A DNA stretch of 21,498 bases from Phycisphaerae bacterium (lineage in GTDB: Bacteria > Planctomycetota > Phycisphaerae > Phycisphaerales > SM1A02), in the NCBI GenBank assembly GCA_002684755.1, contig NYVS01000055.1:12481-33978 (forward strand), given 5' to 3'. The position numbers were made by a program, and so were the translations under genes. This document shows, piece by piece, positions 7,299 through 14,644 of the stretch. Position 1 is the stretch's first letter. Every line of letters starts with the position of its first letter. Below the pieces are notes generated by a model, which was given only the letters and a program-made list of their open reading frames with translations, did not search any database and had not been told where the DNA came from.

Positions 7299-8399
7299 TC
7301 AGTCCCCGACCTCCAGGCCACACTCTCCGGCGTGCAGGGCCAGGAAATGCTCGGCCACCTGCCGGGCGGCGTCCGCACACCTCACTGATTCATCATCGAT
7401 GGCCATCTTCGGTGTGACACCTCCGATGTAGTCCTGCAACGCCGGCGCCACCGGCCAGATCGACATCGCATCGAGTGCTCCATGCCCACCCAGACGAAGT
7501 TCTCCACCCGGCGAGATGACGAAGGGCAACGTCAGATACGCCTCCTCCAGATCGAAATGAATGCCGATGATCGGCGGAAGAGCAGCCTCGACGTTCATTC
7601 GTACCGCCACCCCGATGACCCCTCGATCCGACTCGGTGAAAGACATGGCGTTCCCGGGAAAGTCAGGGTCGAGCGAAAGACTCACCGTGCCCGCCGAGCC
7701 TTCCAACTGCATCTGAAAATCGACCGGACGGAGTTTTCGACACCACTCATCGACCTCGTCCGCCGCCCGCCGTCCGACGAACCCGTCGACCGACGGCTCG
7801 ACCGCGAACCGACCGGTGGCCGAGAAGGCGGCCGCCCAACCACGAGAGTCCACCCGAAGGGTCGACCCTCCATCGACGACCCAGGAAACGTTCTGATGCG
7901 GCGGAGCGATCGAACTCGCCGACGACGGCACGGATCCGGGACGGGCCGGGTGGAGTGGCGGGTTCCCGGAAATCGGTCGCAAGCCGATGTCGAGCACGAC
8001 CGAGTCGTTCATCTCCCACGGCGTCGCCACGTTCTCCCCCATCAGCACGTCGAATCCGCAGAAGTCACGGAGAATCACCCTCAACGGCATGGCGGGTATC
8101 ACCGCCTTCACCTCATCCCAGAGCTCTCCGATTCGATCCCAGTTGCGATTCTCACAGGCCATCCGCATCAACGGCGCGTTGAACGCCAGCCGTTGGTATC
8201 GCATCGCCCGATCGATGCAGGCATCACTGTCAGGGTCAAGGCAACAGTCGTATTCCCAGGCGAAGATCCCGGCGGCGCCGGCCCGGACGAAATCGCAGTA
8301 GCGCTCGTCGCAATCGATCCGACATCCCCCGAGCGCCGTCAATCCCAGACCCGCGGTAACCAGCATCATCCCTCGACTCATCTTCCGTGGCTTCTTCAT
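7299..8399 (-). CDS. Predicted lipoprotein of unknown function
   Basis: A 366-residue protein I do not recognise. It begins with a basic, then hydrophobic signal (MKKPRKMSRGMMLVTAGLGL) ending in a lipobox-like ALGGC with Cys26 as the lipidation site. The residue after the Cys is Arg, so no Asp-type inner-membrane retention signal is seen. The N-terminal third has several Cys (RIDCDERYC, DCCLDPDSDAC) that may form disulfides; the rest is beta-rich and ends ECGLEVGD. Start at 8399 is favoured by GAGGG on the minus strand about 8 nt upstream; M7 is an alternative. It lies between the secreted FG-GAP gene and signal peptidase I on the same strand, with about 160-nt gaps on both sides. Confidence 0.75.
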   Translation of the reverse strand: MKKPRKMSRGMMLVTAGLGLTALGGCRIDCDERYCDFVRAGAAGIFAWEYDCCLDPDSDACIDRAMRYQRLAFNAPLMRMACENRNWDRIGELWDEVKAVIPAMPLRVILRDFCGFDVLMGENVATPWEMNDSVVLDIGLRPISGNPPLHPARPGSVPSSASSIAPPHQNVSWVVDGGSTLRVDSRGWAAAFSATGRFAVEPSVDGFVGRRAADEVDEWCRKLRPVDFQMQLEGSAGTVSLSLDPDFPGNAMSFTESDRGVIGVAVRMNVEAALPPIIGIHFDLEEAYLTLPFVISPGGELRLGGHGALDAMSIWPVAPALQDYIGGVTPKMAIDDESVRCADAARQVAEHFLALHAGECGLEVGD

Positions 8400-8526
8400 A
8401 ATCACGCCCTCGATGGCCCCCAGGAAAAACCTCGCGCTTGAATGCGATGTTCGTTCCGTTCGCGAAGAACACCGGAGCAAGGTCGAGAAGACAGTACGGA
8501 CGACCAGCGAGGTCATCCGAATCGAG

Positions 8527-8557
8527 GCGGTTTTTCGTGGTCTCGCGGAGAACCGCG
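8527..8557 (-). terminator. Hairpin just downstream of signal peptidase gene
   Basis: Right after the stop at 8559-8561, the minus strand reads CGCGG-TTCT-CCGCG (8544-8557). A wider pairing of GCGGTT with AACCGC (8527-8532 with 8551-8556) competes with it. There is no T-run, so this is only a weak terminator candidate. Confidence 0.25.
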
Positions 8558-8558
8558 A

Positions 8559-10193
8559 TCAGCGAATGAAGCGGAATCGCCCAAGGTCCGGCACGATGGC
8601 CGGGCCCTGATCGGCAATCCGGTTCGGGGCCGGAAAGTAGACACACCAGGCCTTTCCGACCAGCAGATCGCGATGGACGACGAACGGAGTGTCGTCGCCG
8701 GTCACGTCGATCGAGATCGGGTGCGGGCGACCCCAGTAACGACAATCACGACTGGCGCCGGAGTTGTCACCGAACATCAGGAACTGATCGGGACCGAGCT
8801 GGGAGGGCTTGAGTGGATCGGTCGAATGGAGCATGCCCTCGATGAAGGGCCCGTTCGCCGCCACCTGCTGACCGCGGTCGAGGATCCCGGTCTTGTAGTG
8901 GAGATCACGTTCCAACCGGACGTTGCGCAACGTGAAGGGCGAGCCTTCGAAATTCCAGGAGATTCGAGGCGCTCGTACGCGAAGAGACCCGGGGTCGCGA
9001 CGGTAGGCCTTCAGGTCGAAATCGATGTAGGTCGCTTCGAGCCGCTCCATGGGGCTCCACTCGTAGTCCAGTCGGACCGCTTCCTTGCCGCCGACCGAGA
9101 TCATGAGCGACTGATCGACGTGGGTGAACACCACATCCAGCAAGCCTCCCGGACCGGGGCTCGACGTCCCCTCTGCGAAGCCCACGCGTTCTCCCTCCCC
9201 GTCCAGCATCTCGATCGAGACGGTGGTCGAGGCGAGCTTCATGCGGAATCGATGTCCCCGCAACGAAAGTTCGAGGGTGGTGCCGAAGTCGTCGATCACA
9301 TCCGGATCGATCGCGGCCGAAAGTCGAAGGTCGGAGACCGCATCCACATCACGCAGCACCAGTCGGCCGCGGGGTGACTGACGGGTCCCACTGATCTTCT
9401 GGGGATAACGCCAGGCGTTGTAGGCGTTGAAGTCATCGATCGGGAGCTCGTCATCCGCCCAATCGAGCCGGGTCTTCGCGTCGGTTTCACATCGCCAGGT
9501 GCGAGTGTCATCGAGTGACCAGACCGTGCCCGTGGTCTTGAACGGAGGACCTTCAAATGGTCGACCGAGTCGTGCCTGCAGTTCCTTGGGATCTTCGGGC
9601 ACGTAGTCGCTGTCATAGACCGGCTGCCAGACCGACTCCTGGATGTATTCCGGTCGCCGAGTGATTCGGAACTCCGAAAGCTCCGCCCCGGGCGCGGCCG
9701 TGAAGACGTCTCCATCCACCACCAGCAGTTGCTCGTTGGGAAGGCCCACCATCCGTTTGATGTAGTTCTGACTCGGGCCGATCGGATCGGTCGGACTCTT
9801 GAAGACCACCACGTCCCAGCGGTCGGGTTCGAAGAACTCGTAGAGATATTTCAGCACCAGCACCCGGTCTCCGGCCAGTCGCTGGTCGAAGATCGATTGA
9901 GCCGTCCTGATGCCCACGGACCGATCCTGAGAGATCATGGGATCGATGAACGCGACGGCATCCGAAGGGCTCTTTGCCGATCGACGGACCGGCGAAGGGT
10001 CGAGTGCGTACTCGTAACCGGTGTCCGGCGTCTGAAAACGCACATGTTCGCCCAGGAGGGTCGGAGCCATGGACCCGGTCGGAATCACGAAACCTTCCAC
10101 GACGAACCCCCGGAAGGCGAGGGCGAGTGAAAAGGCGACCAGCAAGGACTGGAAGGTTTCGGGAATGTCGGTTTCGGTTCCCTTGTTGCTCAT
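8559..10193 (-). CDS. lepB: Signal peptidase I with large inserted domain
   Basis: A 544-residue S26 leader peptidase that removes Sec signal peptides at the outer face of the cytoplasmic membrane. One N-terminal membrane segment (about 14-32) leads into the nucleophile motif IPTGSMAPTLLG with Ser41. The general base is Lys146 in NYIKRMVGLP, and the conserved box E is GDNSGASRDCRYWG (475-488). The catalytic core is thus complete. Bacterial enzymes are usually about 200-325 residues; here about 300 extra residues lie between boxes D and E. Residues about 278-428 look like an inserted beta-sandwich (LamG/concanavalin-like by eye). Start at 10193 is supported by TAGGAT 9 nt upstream. Confidence 0.9.
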   Translation of the reverse strand: MSNKGTETDIPETFQSLLVAFSLALAFRGFVVEGFVIPTGSMAPTLLGEHVRFQTPDTGYEYALDPSPVRRSAKSPSDAVAFIDPMISQDRSVGIRTAQSIFDQRLAGDRVLVLKYLYEFFEPDRWDVVVFKSPTDPIGPSQNYIKRMVGLPNEQLLVVDGDVFTAAPGAELSEFRITRRPEYIQESVWQPVYDSDYVPEDPKELQARLGRPFEGPPFKTTGTVWSLDDTRTWRCETDAKTRLDWADDELPIDDFNAYNAWRYPQKISGTRQSPRGRLVLRDVDAVSDLRLSAAIDPDVIDDFGTTLELSLRGHRFRMKLASTTVSIEMLDGEGERVGFAEGTSSPGPGGLLDVVFTHVDQSLMISVGGKEAVRLDYEWSPMERLEATYIDFDLKAYRRDPGSLRVRAPRISWNFEGSPFTLRNVRLERDLHYKTGILDRGQQVAANGPFIEGMLHSTDPLKPSQLGPDQFLMFGDNSGASRDCRYWGRPHPISIDVTGDDTPFVVHRDLLVGKAWCVYFPAPNRIADQGPAIVPDLGRFRFIR

Positions 10194-10202
10194 GGAATGG
10201 GC

Positions 10203-10208
10203 ATCCTA
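10203..10208 (-). promoter_or_regulatory. -10-like TAGGAT before signal peptidase gene
   Basis: Minus-strand TAGGAT, 9 nt before the ATG at 10193. No Shine-Dalgarno lies between. Confidence 0.4.
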
Positions 10209-10280
10209 CCCGGACCACCGGATTCACTCGACGGATCTTCCACAGTGACCACGGGGATCGCGACCTGGCCCGACCCCGAA

Positions 10281-10286
10281 TACGAT
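10281..10286 (+). promoter_or_regulatory. -10-like TACGAT before gmk
   Basis: TACGAT ends 7 nt before the ATG at 10294; leaderless gmk mRNA inferred. Confidence 0.45.
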
Positions 10287-10293
10287 TCTCCCG

Positions 10294-10911
10294 ATGACCG
10301 ATCAGCACCCGCCGCCGAACCACCCCGAAGCCCGACCGCACCGAGGCCTGCTCCTCGTGGTCTCGGGCCCTTCCGGAGTCGGCAAGACCACCCTCGTCCA
10401 CCGTCTGCTCGACCGCTTCGACGGGACGTTCAGTGTGTCCGCCACCACCCGGCCTCGGACCAGGAAGGAAATCGACGGAGACGACTACCACTTCATCGAT
10501 GAATCGACCTTTCAGGCCTGGGTCAATGACGGTCGGTTCCTCGAGCATGCCCAGGTCTTCGGGCGGTCCTGGTACGGAACGCCTCGAGAGTCGGTGGAGC
10601 CGGAATTGGAACGAGGAAGGCTCGTCATTCTGGACATCGACGTTCAGGGAGCGATTCAAGTCCGTGAGTCGATGGCTTCCAGCTTCGGGATCTTCGTCCT
10701 TCCCCCGAGCGAAGAGACGCTGCTGGCCCGACTGCGGTCCCGAGCGCGGGAGGACGAAGCGACCATCGAGCGACGCTTCGCCGAAGCCCGGAGTGAGATT
10801 CGAACCGCGCAGAACTGCGGCGCGTACGACGCCTTCGTGGTGAACGACGAGTTGGAACGGGCCCTCACGGAGATGACCGAGATTCTCGAACGCCGGATGG
10901 CGATGAGCTGA
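10294..10911 (+). CDS. gmk: Guanylate kinase
   Basis: A 205-residue cytoplasmic kinase converting GMP and ATP to GDP and ADP. The P-loop GPSGVGKT is at residues 25-32. The GMP-binding segment follows in order: VSATTRPRTRKEIDGDDYHF, the lid-side GRFLEHAQVFGRSWYGTP, then LDIDVQGA and a C-terminal VVNDELERAL, all standard for Gmk. Length is normal, with a short Pro/His-rich N-terminal extension before RGLLLVVSG. The start ATG follows TACGAT. It ends 11 nt from the convergent tmk gene, so two essential nucleotide kinases share one tail-to-tail junction. Confidence 0.95.
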   Translation: MTDQHPPPNHPEARPHRGLLLVVSGPSGVGKTTLVHRLLDRFDGTFSVSATTRPRTRKEIDGDDYHFIDESTFQAWVNDGRFLEHAQVFGRSWYGTPRESVEPELERGRLVILDIDVQGAIQVRESMASSFGIFVLPPSEETLLARLRSRAREDEATIERRFAEARSEIRTAQNCGAYDAFVVNDELERALTEMTEILERRMAMS

Positions 10912-10922
10912 ACCCCGTCGGC

Positions 10923-11582
10923 TCAGGCGACGACCGGACGTTCCAGACCCTCGAGCCGCCGGGAGATTCCCTCGACCAGGGACTGGAAGACCTCGTCTTC
11001 GGTCTGGGAACCATCGATCACCAGATGACCCGCCGGATCACGCTCGGCCTGAGCGAGATAACCCTGACGAACCCGACGGTGGAAGGCTTCACCCTTCATC
11101 TCCATCCGATCGAGATCGGATGAGAGTCGACTGGCCGCGGTGACTTCATCAACGTCCAGAATCACCACCAGATCCGGCTGACAACCACGGGTCGCCACCC
11201 GACCGACGGCGAGGATCTCCTCGGGATCGAGCCCTCCAGCAGTGCCCTGATACGCCAGGGTCGAGGAGATGAATCGATCTGCCAGCACGAACCGTCCCTG
11301 ATTCAGAGCCGGACGGATCCGTTCCTTCATCAACTGGGAACGGCTGGCCATGTAGAGCAGCATCTCGCAGCGAAGTTCCATTTCTTCGTATCGAGGATCC
11401 AACAGGACCTCTCGAATCGCCTCTCCAATCGGCGTGCCTCCCGGTTCGCGGACATCCACCGGCGGCATGCCCGCAGTGGTCACCAATTCCGCAAAGCGGC
11501 GTAACTGGGTCGATTTCCCGGATCCGTCGGGGCCATCGAAGACCACGAAGCGGCCGGAGAGGATGTTGGGCCAGTCGATCAT
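10923..11582 (-). CDS. tmk: Thymidylate kinase
   Basis: A 219-residue dTMP kinase, which makes dTDP in the dTTP pathway. The P-loop GPDGSGKST is at residues 17-25, REPGGT at 45-50, the DR(Y/F/H) motif appears as ADRFISSTLAYQG, and LDVDEVTAASRL begins the lid region. The P-loop lacks the Arg found in the human-type enzyme, which fits the E. coli-like class with basic residues in the lid. The start is placed at the ATG at 11582, where homology begins (WPNILSGRFVVFDGPDG). CATAGT on the minus strand, 7 nt upstream, is a weaker version of the -10 hexamer seen at other genes. It is divergent from the gene at 11648. Confidence 0.95.
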   Translation of the reverse strand: MIDWPNILSGRFVVFDGPDGSGKSTQLRRFAELVTTAGMPPVDVREPGGTPIGEAIREVLLDPRYEEMELRCEMLLYMASRSQLMKERIRPALNQGRFVLADRFISSTLAYQGTAGGLDPEEILAVGRVATRGCQPDLVVILDVDEVTAASRLSSDLDRMEMKGEAFHRRVRQGYLAQAERDPAGHLVIDGSQTEDEVFQSLVEGISRRLEGLERPVVA

Positions 11583-11636
11583 CGGCCGAACTATGACCGG
11601 ATCGGCCAGCCTCGGCAAGTCGGGGCCCTCCTCCCG

Positions 11637-11642
11637 TACCAT
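11637..11642 (+). promoter_or_regulatory. -10-like TACCAT before zinc-ribbon membrane gene
   Basis: TACCAT ends 5 nt before the ATG at 11648; same hexamer as before the MOSC and P-loop genes. Confidence 0.45.
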
Positions 11643-11647
11643 CGGGC

Positions 11648-12130
11648 ATGCGCGCCGACGTGAGAAGCATTCCCGGGGAACGACTCGGCCGGGTCGAAAT
11701 CGACGAGGCTGCAAGGCCGGTTCGGGTCCGCCCCCCCTTGGCGGAACGGGATCTCTATCTGGATTGGGAGGGTGCCCTCGACGATGCAGGACACCTCCGA
11801 AGTTGCGTGGCATGTGGTCATGACCGGCTCTATCGCTCCAGAACCCTCCCTCAGCTGACACCTTTCGTCGTGATGTTCGCCTTCGCCGGAGCCACGATCG
11901 GCATTCTCGGGGCCAGTACCAACCCCCTCGTGGTAGGCCTTCTGGCCATTCTTCTGGTGCTGGATGTGGGTGTTCTGCTGCTCGCCCGCCCTCTTCTGGT
12001 CTGCTACCGGTGCGGAACCGTGTACGACCGGCTCCCGATCGCCCGATACCACCAGAGATGGGAATCGACGGTCGCGGAACGGCAGACCGAAGAGCTGAAA
12101 TCCACCGAAAACGAGGAGACCGCGACATGA
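11648..12130 (+). CDS. Zinc-ribbon membrane protein, function unknown
   Basis: A 160-residue protein. One CxxC (C53, C56 in SCVACGHDRLY) precedes two hydrophobic helices (about 71-88 and 93-113), and a second CxxC (C119, C122 in VCYRCGTVYDRLP) follows them. The two pairs would sit on the same membrane face and could bind one zinc, as a split zinc ribbon. The tail IARYHQRWESTVAERQ is charged. I do not know a function; proteins with this plan are, to my recollection, common as hypothetical proteins in planctomycetes. Its TGA overlaps the ATG of the acyltransferase gene (ATGA, 12127-12130), so the two are translationally coupled. Confidence 0.75.
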   Translation: MRADVRSIPGERLGRVEIDEAARPVRVRPPLAERDLYLDWEGALDDAGHLRSCVACGHDRLYRSRTLPQLTPFVVMFAFAGATIGILGASTNPLVVGLLAILLVLDVGVLLLARPLLVCYRCGTVYDRLPIARYHQRWESTVAERQTEELKSTENEETAT

Positions 12131-12768
12131 ACGACCACGGCGAACTCGTCATCTTCGGCGCCGGTGGACACGCCGCCGTCGTCGCCGATGCGGCAGTGGC
12201 GGCCGGATTCGTGGTGTCCGGGGTCCTCGAAAGCCCCAGATCCACCTCCGAGGGAGCCCCCCCCTTCGGTGGGGTGCCATGGCTGGGTGACCCCGATGAT
12301 CCGGCGGAATCACTCACCGACCTGATCTCCCGAGGCGCCAGGATTCATGCGGCCGTGGGCGATGCGGCGGCTCGTCGTCGATGGCTCGAATCCCGGCTCG
12401 ATGCCGCCGCCACCATCATCCATCCCAGCGCGATCGTCTCACCCTCGGCGACCATCGGACCCGGAGTCTTCGTCGGGCCCCGGGCGGTGGTGAATGCCAG
12501 AGCCCTGCTGGAGACCGGGGCGATCGTGAACACCGGGGCGATCATCGAACACGACGCCTGGGTCGGCGCGTTTGGCCATGCCGCCCCCGCATCCGTGCTT
12601 CTTGGAGCCGCACGGCTGGGCGAAGCCGCCCTGCTGGGAGGTGGTTCCGTCGTCCTCCCGGGGATCGAAATCGGGGCCGGATCGACGGTCGGGGCCGGAA
12701 GTACGGTCACTCGGCCCGTCTCGGCCGGAGACACCGTCTGGGGAACGCCGGCTCGAGCATCACGCTGA
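12127..12768 (+). CDS. PglD/NeuD-type left-handed beta-helix acyltransferase
   Basis: A 213-residue sugar O/N-acyltransferase of the PglD/NeuD group, which uses acetyl-CoA to modify nucleotide sugars or sialic acid. The N-terminal Rossmann part begins LVIFGAGGHAAVVADAA (residues 8-24) and binds the UDP-sugar in PglD. The C-terminal hexapeptide-repeat helix runs from about residue 97, with IEHDAWVG (H142) and FGHAAPASVLLG (H151) in the usual active-site place, and ends in VWGTPARASR. No sugar aminotransferase, dehydratase or glycosyltransferase is adjacent, so the substrate is open. The ATG overlaps the upstream stop. An 8-C run lies at 12257-12264 in the coding sequence. Confidence 0.85.
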   Translation: MNDHGELVIFGAGGHAAVVADAAVAAGFVVSGVLESPRSTSEGAPPFGGVPWLGDPDDPAESLTDLISRGARIHAAVGDAAARRRWLESRLDAAATIIHPSAIVSPSATIGPGVFVGPRAVVNARALLETGAIVNTGAIIEHDAWVGAFGHAAPASVLLGAARLGEAALLGGGSVVLPGIEIGAGSTVGAGSTVTRPVSAGDTVWGTPARASR

Positions 12769-12779
12769 GCAATTTCTTC

Positions 12780-12797
12780 ACCCGCCACCGAACGGGT
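12780..12797. terminator. Weak hairpin between convergent genes
   Basis: ACCCG (12780-12784) pairs with CGGGT (12793-12797) across an 8-nt loop, in the 33-nt gap between two convergent genes. The stem is short and has no T-run, so the terminator call is weak. Confidence 0.2.
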
Positions 12798-12801
12798 CTG
12801 T

Positions 12802-13638
12802 TCACACGGGAATGGCCCAGGAGATCAGGCGAGCGACCGGGACCACCAGCAGGATCACCAGCACCCAGGTGGACAAGAGAACCCCGATCACCCGATCTCG
12901 TCTTCGTAGAACCAGCATCGAGCCGATCACCACCACCAGACCGCCCACCAACAGGTGAGTCATGGTCTGCAGCCACTGGACATCGATTGAAATCATCCGA
13001 GCCAGGGAGGCTGCGGCGATGATGGTGGCACCACGAGCCGCCCAGAGTCCGAGATCGCCCATTTTCAGCCCCTCGATGCGGCTGGTGATCCAGAACGCGA
13101 TCGCCGAAGCTCCGACCAGAACACCCGAACCCACCAGGTATCGAAAGATGGCCGCGAATCGAATACCGATCCGTGGTGCGTCAAGCACGGGCTTGCCCTC
13201 GCCGTCGAGAAAACGCCCATCAATCCGGGGGAAGAATGATGACCAACCGGCAAGCATCGCCATGACGACCACGCCGGCAAGCAATCCCGCCGCGATCAGC
13301 CACGGAGTGGTGCTTCCAGGGGTCGAGAGCGGCTCGGATTCCTGATCTTCATCGACCGACGGATCAGGTTCCGAAGGCGGCTCGGCCGGATCCGAACTGA
13401 TGGGATCGATGATCTGGTTGGTCACGATGTCGTAGCCACACGACGGACAGACCATGATCGATTCGTCTTCGGGCATCGGGGCCCCACACCGTTGGCAACG
13501 CCGATCGCTGCCGCCCTCGATGGCCTCGTGTTCCGAGCTCGAATCCGGGGCGGGTTCGAGCTCGTAACTCTGCTCCGACTCGTTCGGGAGACCTGCGGAG
13601 CTCTCTTCTGGGTTGGATTCGGTCACCGAGGCCTCCAT
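12802..13638 (-). CDS. Zinc-ribbon polytopic membrane protein, function unknown
   Basis: A 278-residue protein I cannot name. The first 45 residues are acidic and Ser/Glu-rich. A four-Cys zinc ribbon follows, RCQRCG (C48, C51) and VCPSCGYD (C64, C67), then an acidic Pro/Ser linker to about 111. Five predicted membrane helices come next, beginning about residue 112 (WLIAAGLLAGVVVMAMLAGW) and ending near the C-terminal ARLISWAIPV. The layout, a cytosolic zinc ribbon tethered to a membrane bundle, resembles the neighbour at 11648 only in general plan. CAAATT on the minus strand, 6 nt before the ATG, is a weak -10-like hexamer. Confidence 0.75.
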   Translation of the reverse strand: MEASVTESNPEESSAGLPNESEQSYELEPAPDSSSEHEAIEGGSDRRCQRCGAPMPEDESIMVCPSCGYDIVTNQIIDPISSDPAEPPSEPDPSVDEDQESEPLSTPGSTTPWLIAAGLLAGVVVMAMLAGWSSFFPRIDGRFLDGEGKPVLDAPRIGIRFAAIFRYLVGSGVLVGASAIAFWITSRIEGLKMGDLGLWAARGATIIAAASLARMISIDVQWLQTMTHLLVGGLVVVIGSMLVLRRRDRVIGVLLSTWVLVILLVVPVARLISWAIPV

Positions 13639-13673
13639 CGACAGAATTTGATCATCGCCCGAAATCCGACCTC

Positions 13674-13691
13674 TTCTCCATCAATGGAGAA
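13674..13691. promoter_or_regulatory. 18-bp palindrome in divergent promoter region
   Basis: TTCTCCAT and ATGGAGAA form a perfect dyad around a CA centre. The 2-nt centre is too small for a good RNA loop, so a dimer-protein operator is more likely than a hairpin. It sits 36 nt upstream of the gene starting at 13638 and 110 nt upstream of the DUF481 gene. Confidence 0.4.
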
Positions 13692-13790
13692 TTCATTATC
13701 GGCGTTTCGCCATGTGGATATCTCTTTGAGAAAGACTGCCCCACACCGACAGGTCATCCGCAGCAGGTAGGTTCCCCGATCCACCCTCAC

Positions 13791-13794
13791 GGAG
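13791..13794 (+). promoter_or_regulatory. Shine-Dalgarno GGAG of DUF481 gene
   Basis: GGAG lies 7 nt before the ATG at 13802. It is notable because many genes in this window lack such a site. Confidence 0.6.
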
Positions 13795-13801
13795 CAACCT
13801 C

Positions 13802-14611
13802 ATGAATCGTTTCCTGTTGAACACCGCAGCCCTGCTCTTTGCAACGCCCGTATTCGCCACCACCCTTCCAACTCCGGTTGAATTGGTACTTGGCGTGGCG
13901 CCGGTGGAGGAAGACACCCCGGATCTCGTCGGAAATGATCCGGCCGAGGAGAAGAGCCCCTGGACAGGCACGGTCGGGCTCGGATTCACCGCGAGCAAGA
14001 CCTCGACCAACACGCTCGGCCTCAATATGAACGGGTCCCTGGTTCGCCAGGACGACCTGTCCAACTGGACCTCGTCGATCAAGTACGTCTACAACTCGGA
14101 CGACTCCGAGGTGCAGGACAATTTCCTGGTCGCCCAGACCGACTACGACCAACTCTGGGCTCCCAAGTCCAGCTGGAACTGGTTCCTCAACGGGAGTTAT
14201 CAGTTCAATCAGACCGAGTCGTATCGCCAGCGAGTCAAGGGATTCGGTGGTGCCGGTTACTTCCTGTCCCAGACCGACGACCTTCGTTGGAACGTTCGGG
14301 GTGGTGCCGGTTCAAGCTGGGACGAGCGAGGTTCCAAGAGCGGTTGGACACCCCGAGCCCTCCTCAGCACCGTCGCCAGCTGGAACATCGCCACCGGGAT
14401 CAAACTCGATGGCACGGCATCGTTCGAACCGGCGTTCGATGACGTTCAGAACTACCTCGCGGTCATCGAGCTGAAAGTCAACGTGGCACTCGCGATGATG
14501 GACAACCTGTCGATGTACTTCACGCTTCGTGACGAATACAACAATCGTCCCGGCGCCGGAGACAACTACAACCAGATCTGGGTCACCCTGGGCTTCGCCT
14601 ACGGATTCTGA
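13802..14611 (+). CDS. DUF481 (YdiY-like) outer-membrane beta-barrel protein
   Basis: A 269-residue protein with a Sec signal peptide (MNRFLLNTAALLFATPVFA, cleavage after about residue 19). The mature part is an alternating-pattern beta protein of the DUF481 family, whose founding members are salt-induced outer-membrane proteins: WTGTVGLGFTASKTSTNT, then paired strands rich in Trp, Tyr and Asn, and a final WVTLGFAYGF. The C-terminal Phe is typical of outer-membrane barrels. This implies a diderm cell. The role of the family is unclear. A Shine-Dalgarno GGAG precedes the start, and a long upstream region with a palindrome suggests a conventional, regulated promoter. Confidence 0.85.
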   Translation: MNRFLLNTAALLFATPVFATTLPTPVELVLGVAPVEEDTPDLVGNDPAEEKSPWTGTVGLGFTASKTSTNTLGLNMNGSLVRQDDLSNWTSSIKYVYNSDDSEVQDNFLVAQTDYDQLWAPKSSWNWFLNGSYQFNQTESYRQRVKGFGGAGYFLSQTDDLRWNVRGGAGSSWDERGSKSGWTPRALLSTVASWNIATGIKLDGTASFEPAFDDVQNYLAVIELKVNVALAMMDNLSMYFTLRDEYNNRPGAGDNYNQIWVTLGFAYGF

Positions 14612-14644
14612 TTCAAAGCCGGGGGAGGGAGGACCGGGACGGAT

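Noticed and set aside
7299..8516. Earlier start of the lipoprotein at 8516
   Set aside because: The extra 39 residues would place the basic and hydrophobic signal and lipobox internally. The ATG at 8399 has a Shine-Dalgarno-like GAGGG and gives a proper lipoprotein signal.
11583..12317. N-terminal extension of tmk to about 464 residues
   Set aside because: The extra residues are Pro/Arg/Ser-rich, overlap two genes on the other strand, and tmk homology begins at the ATG at 11582.
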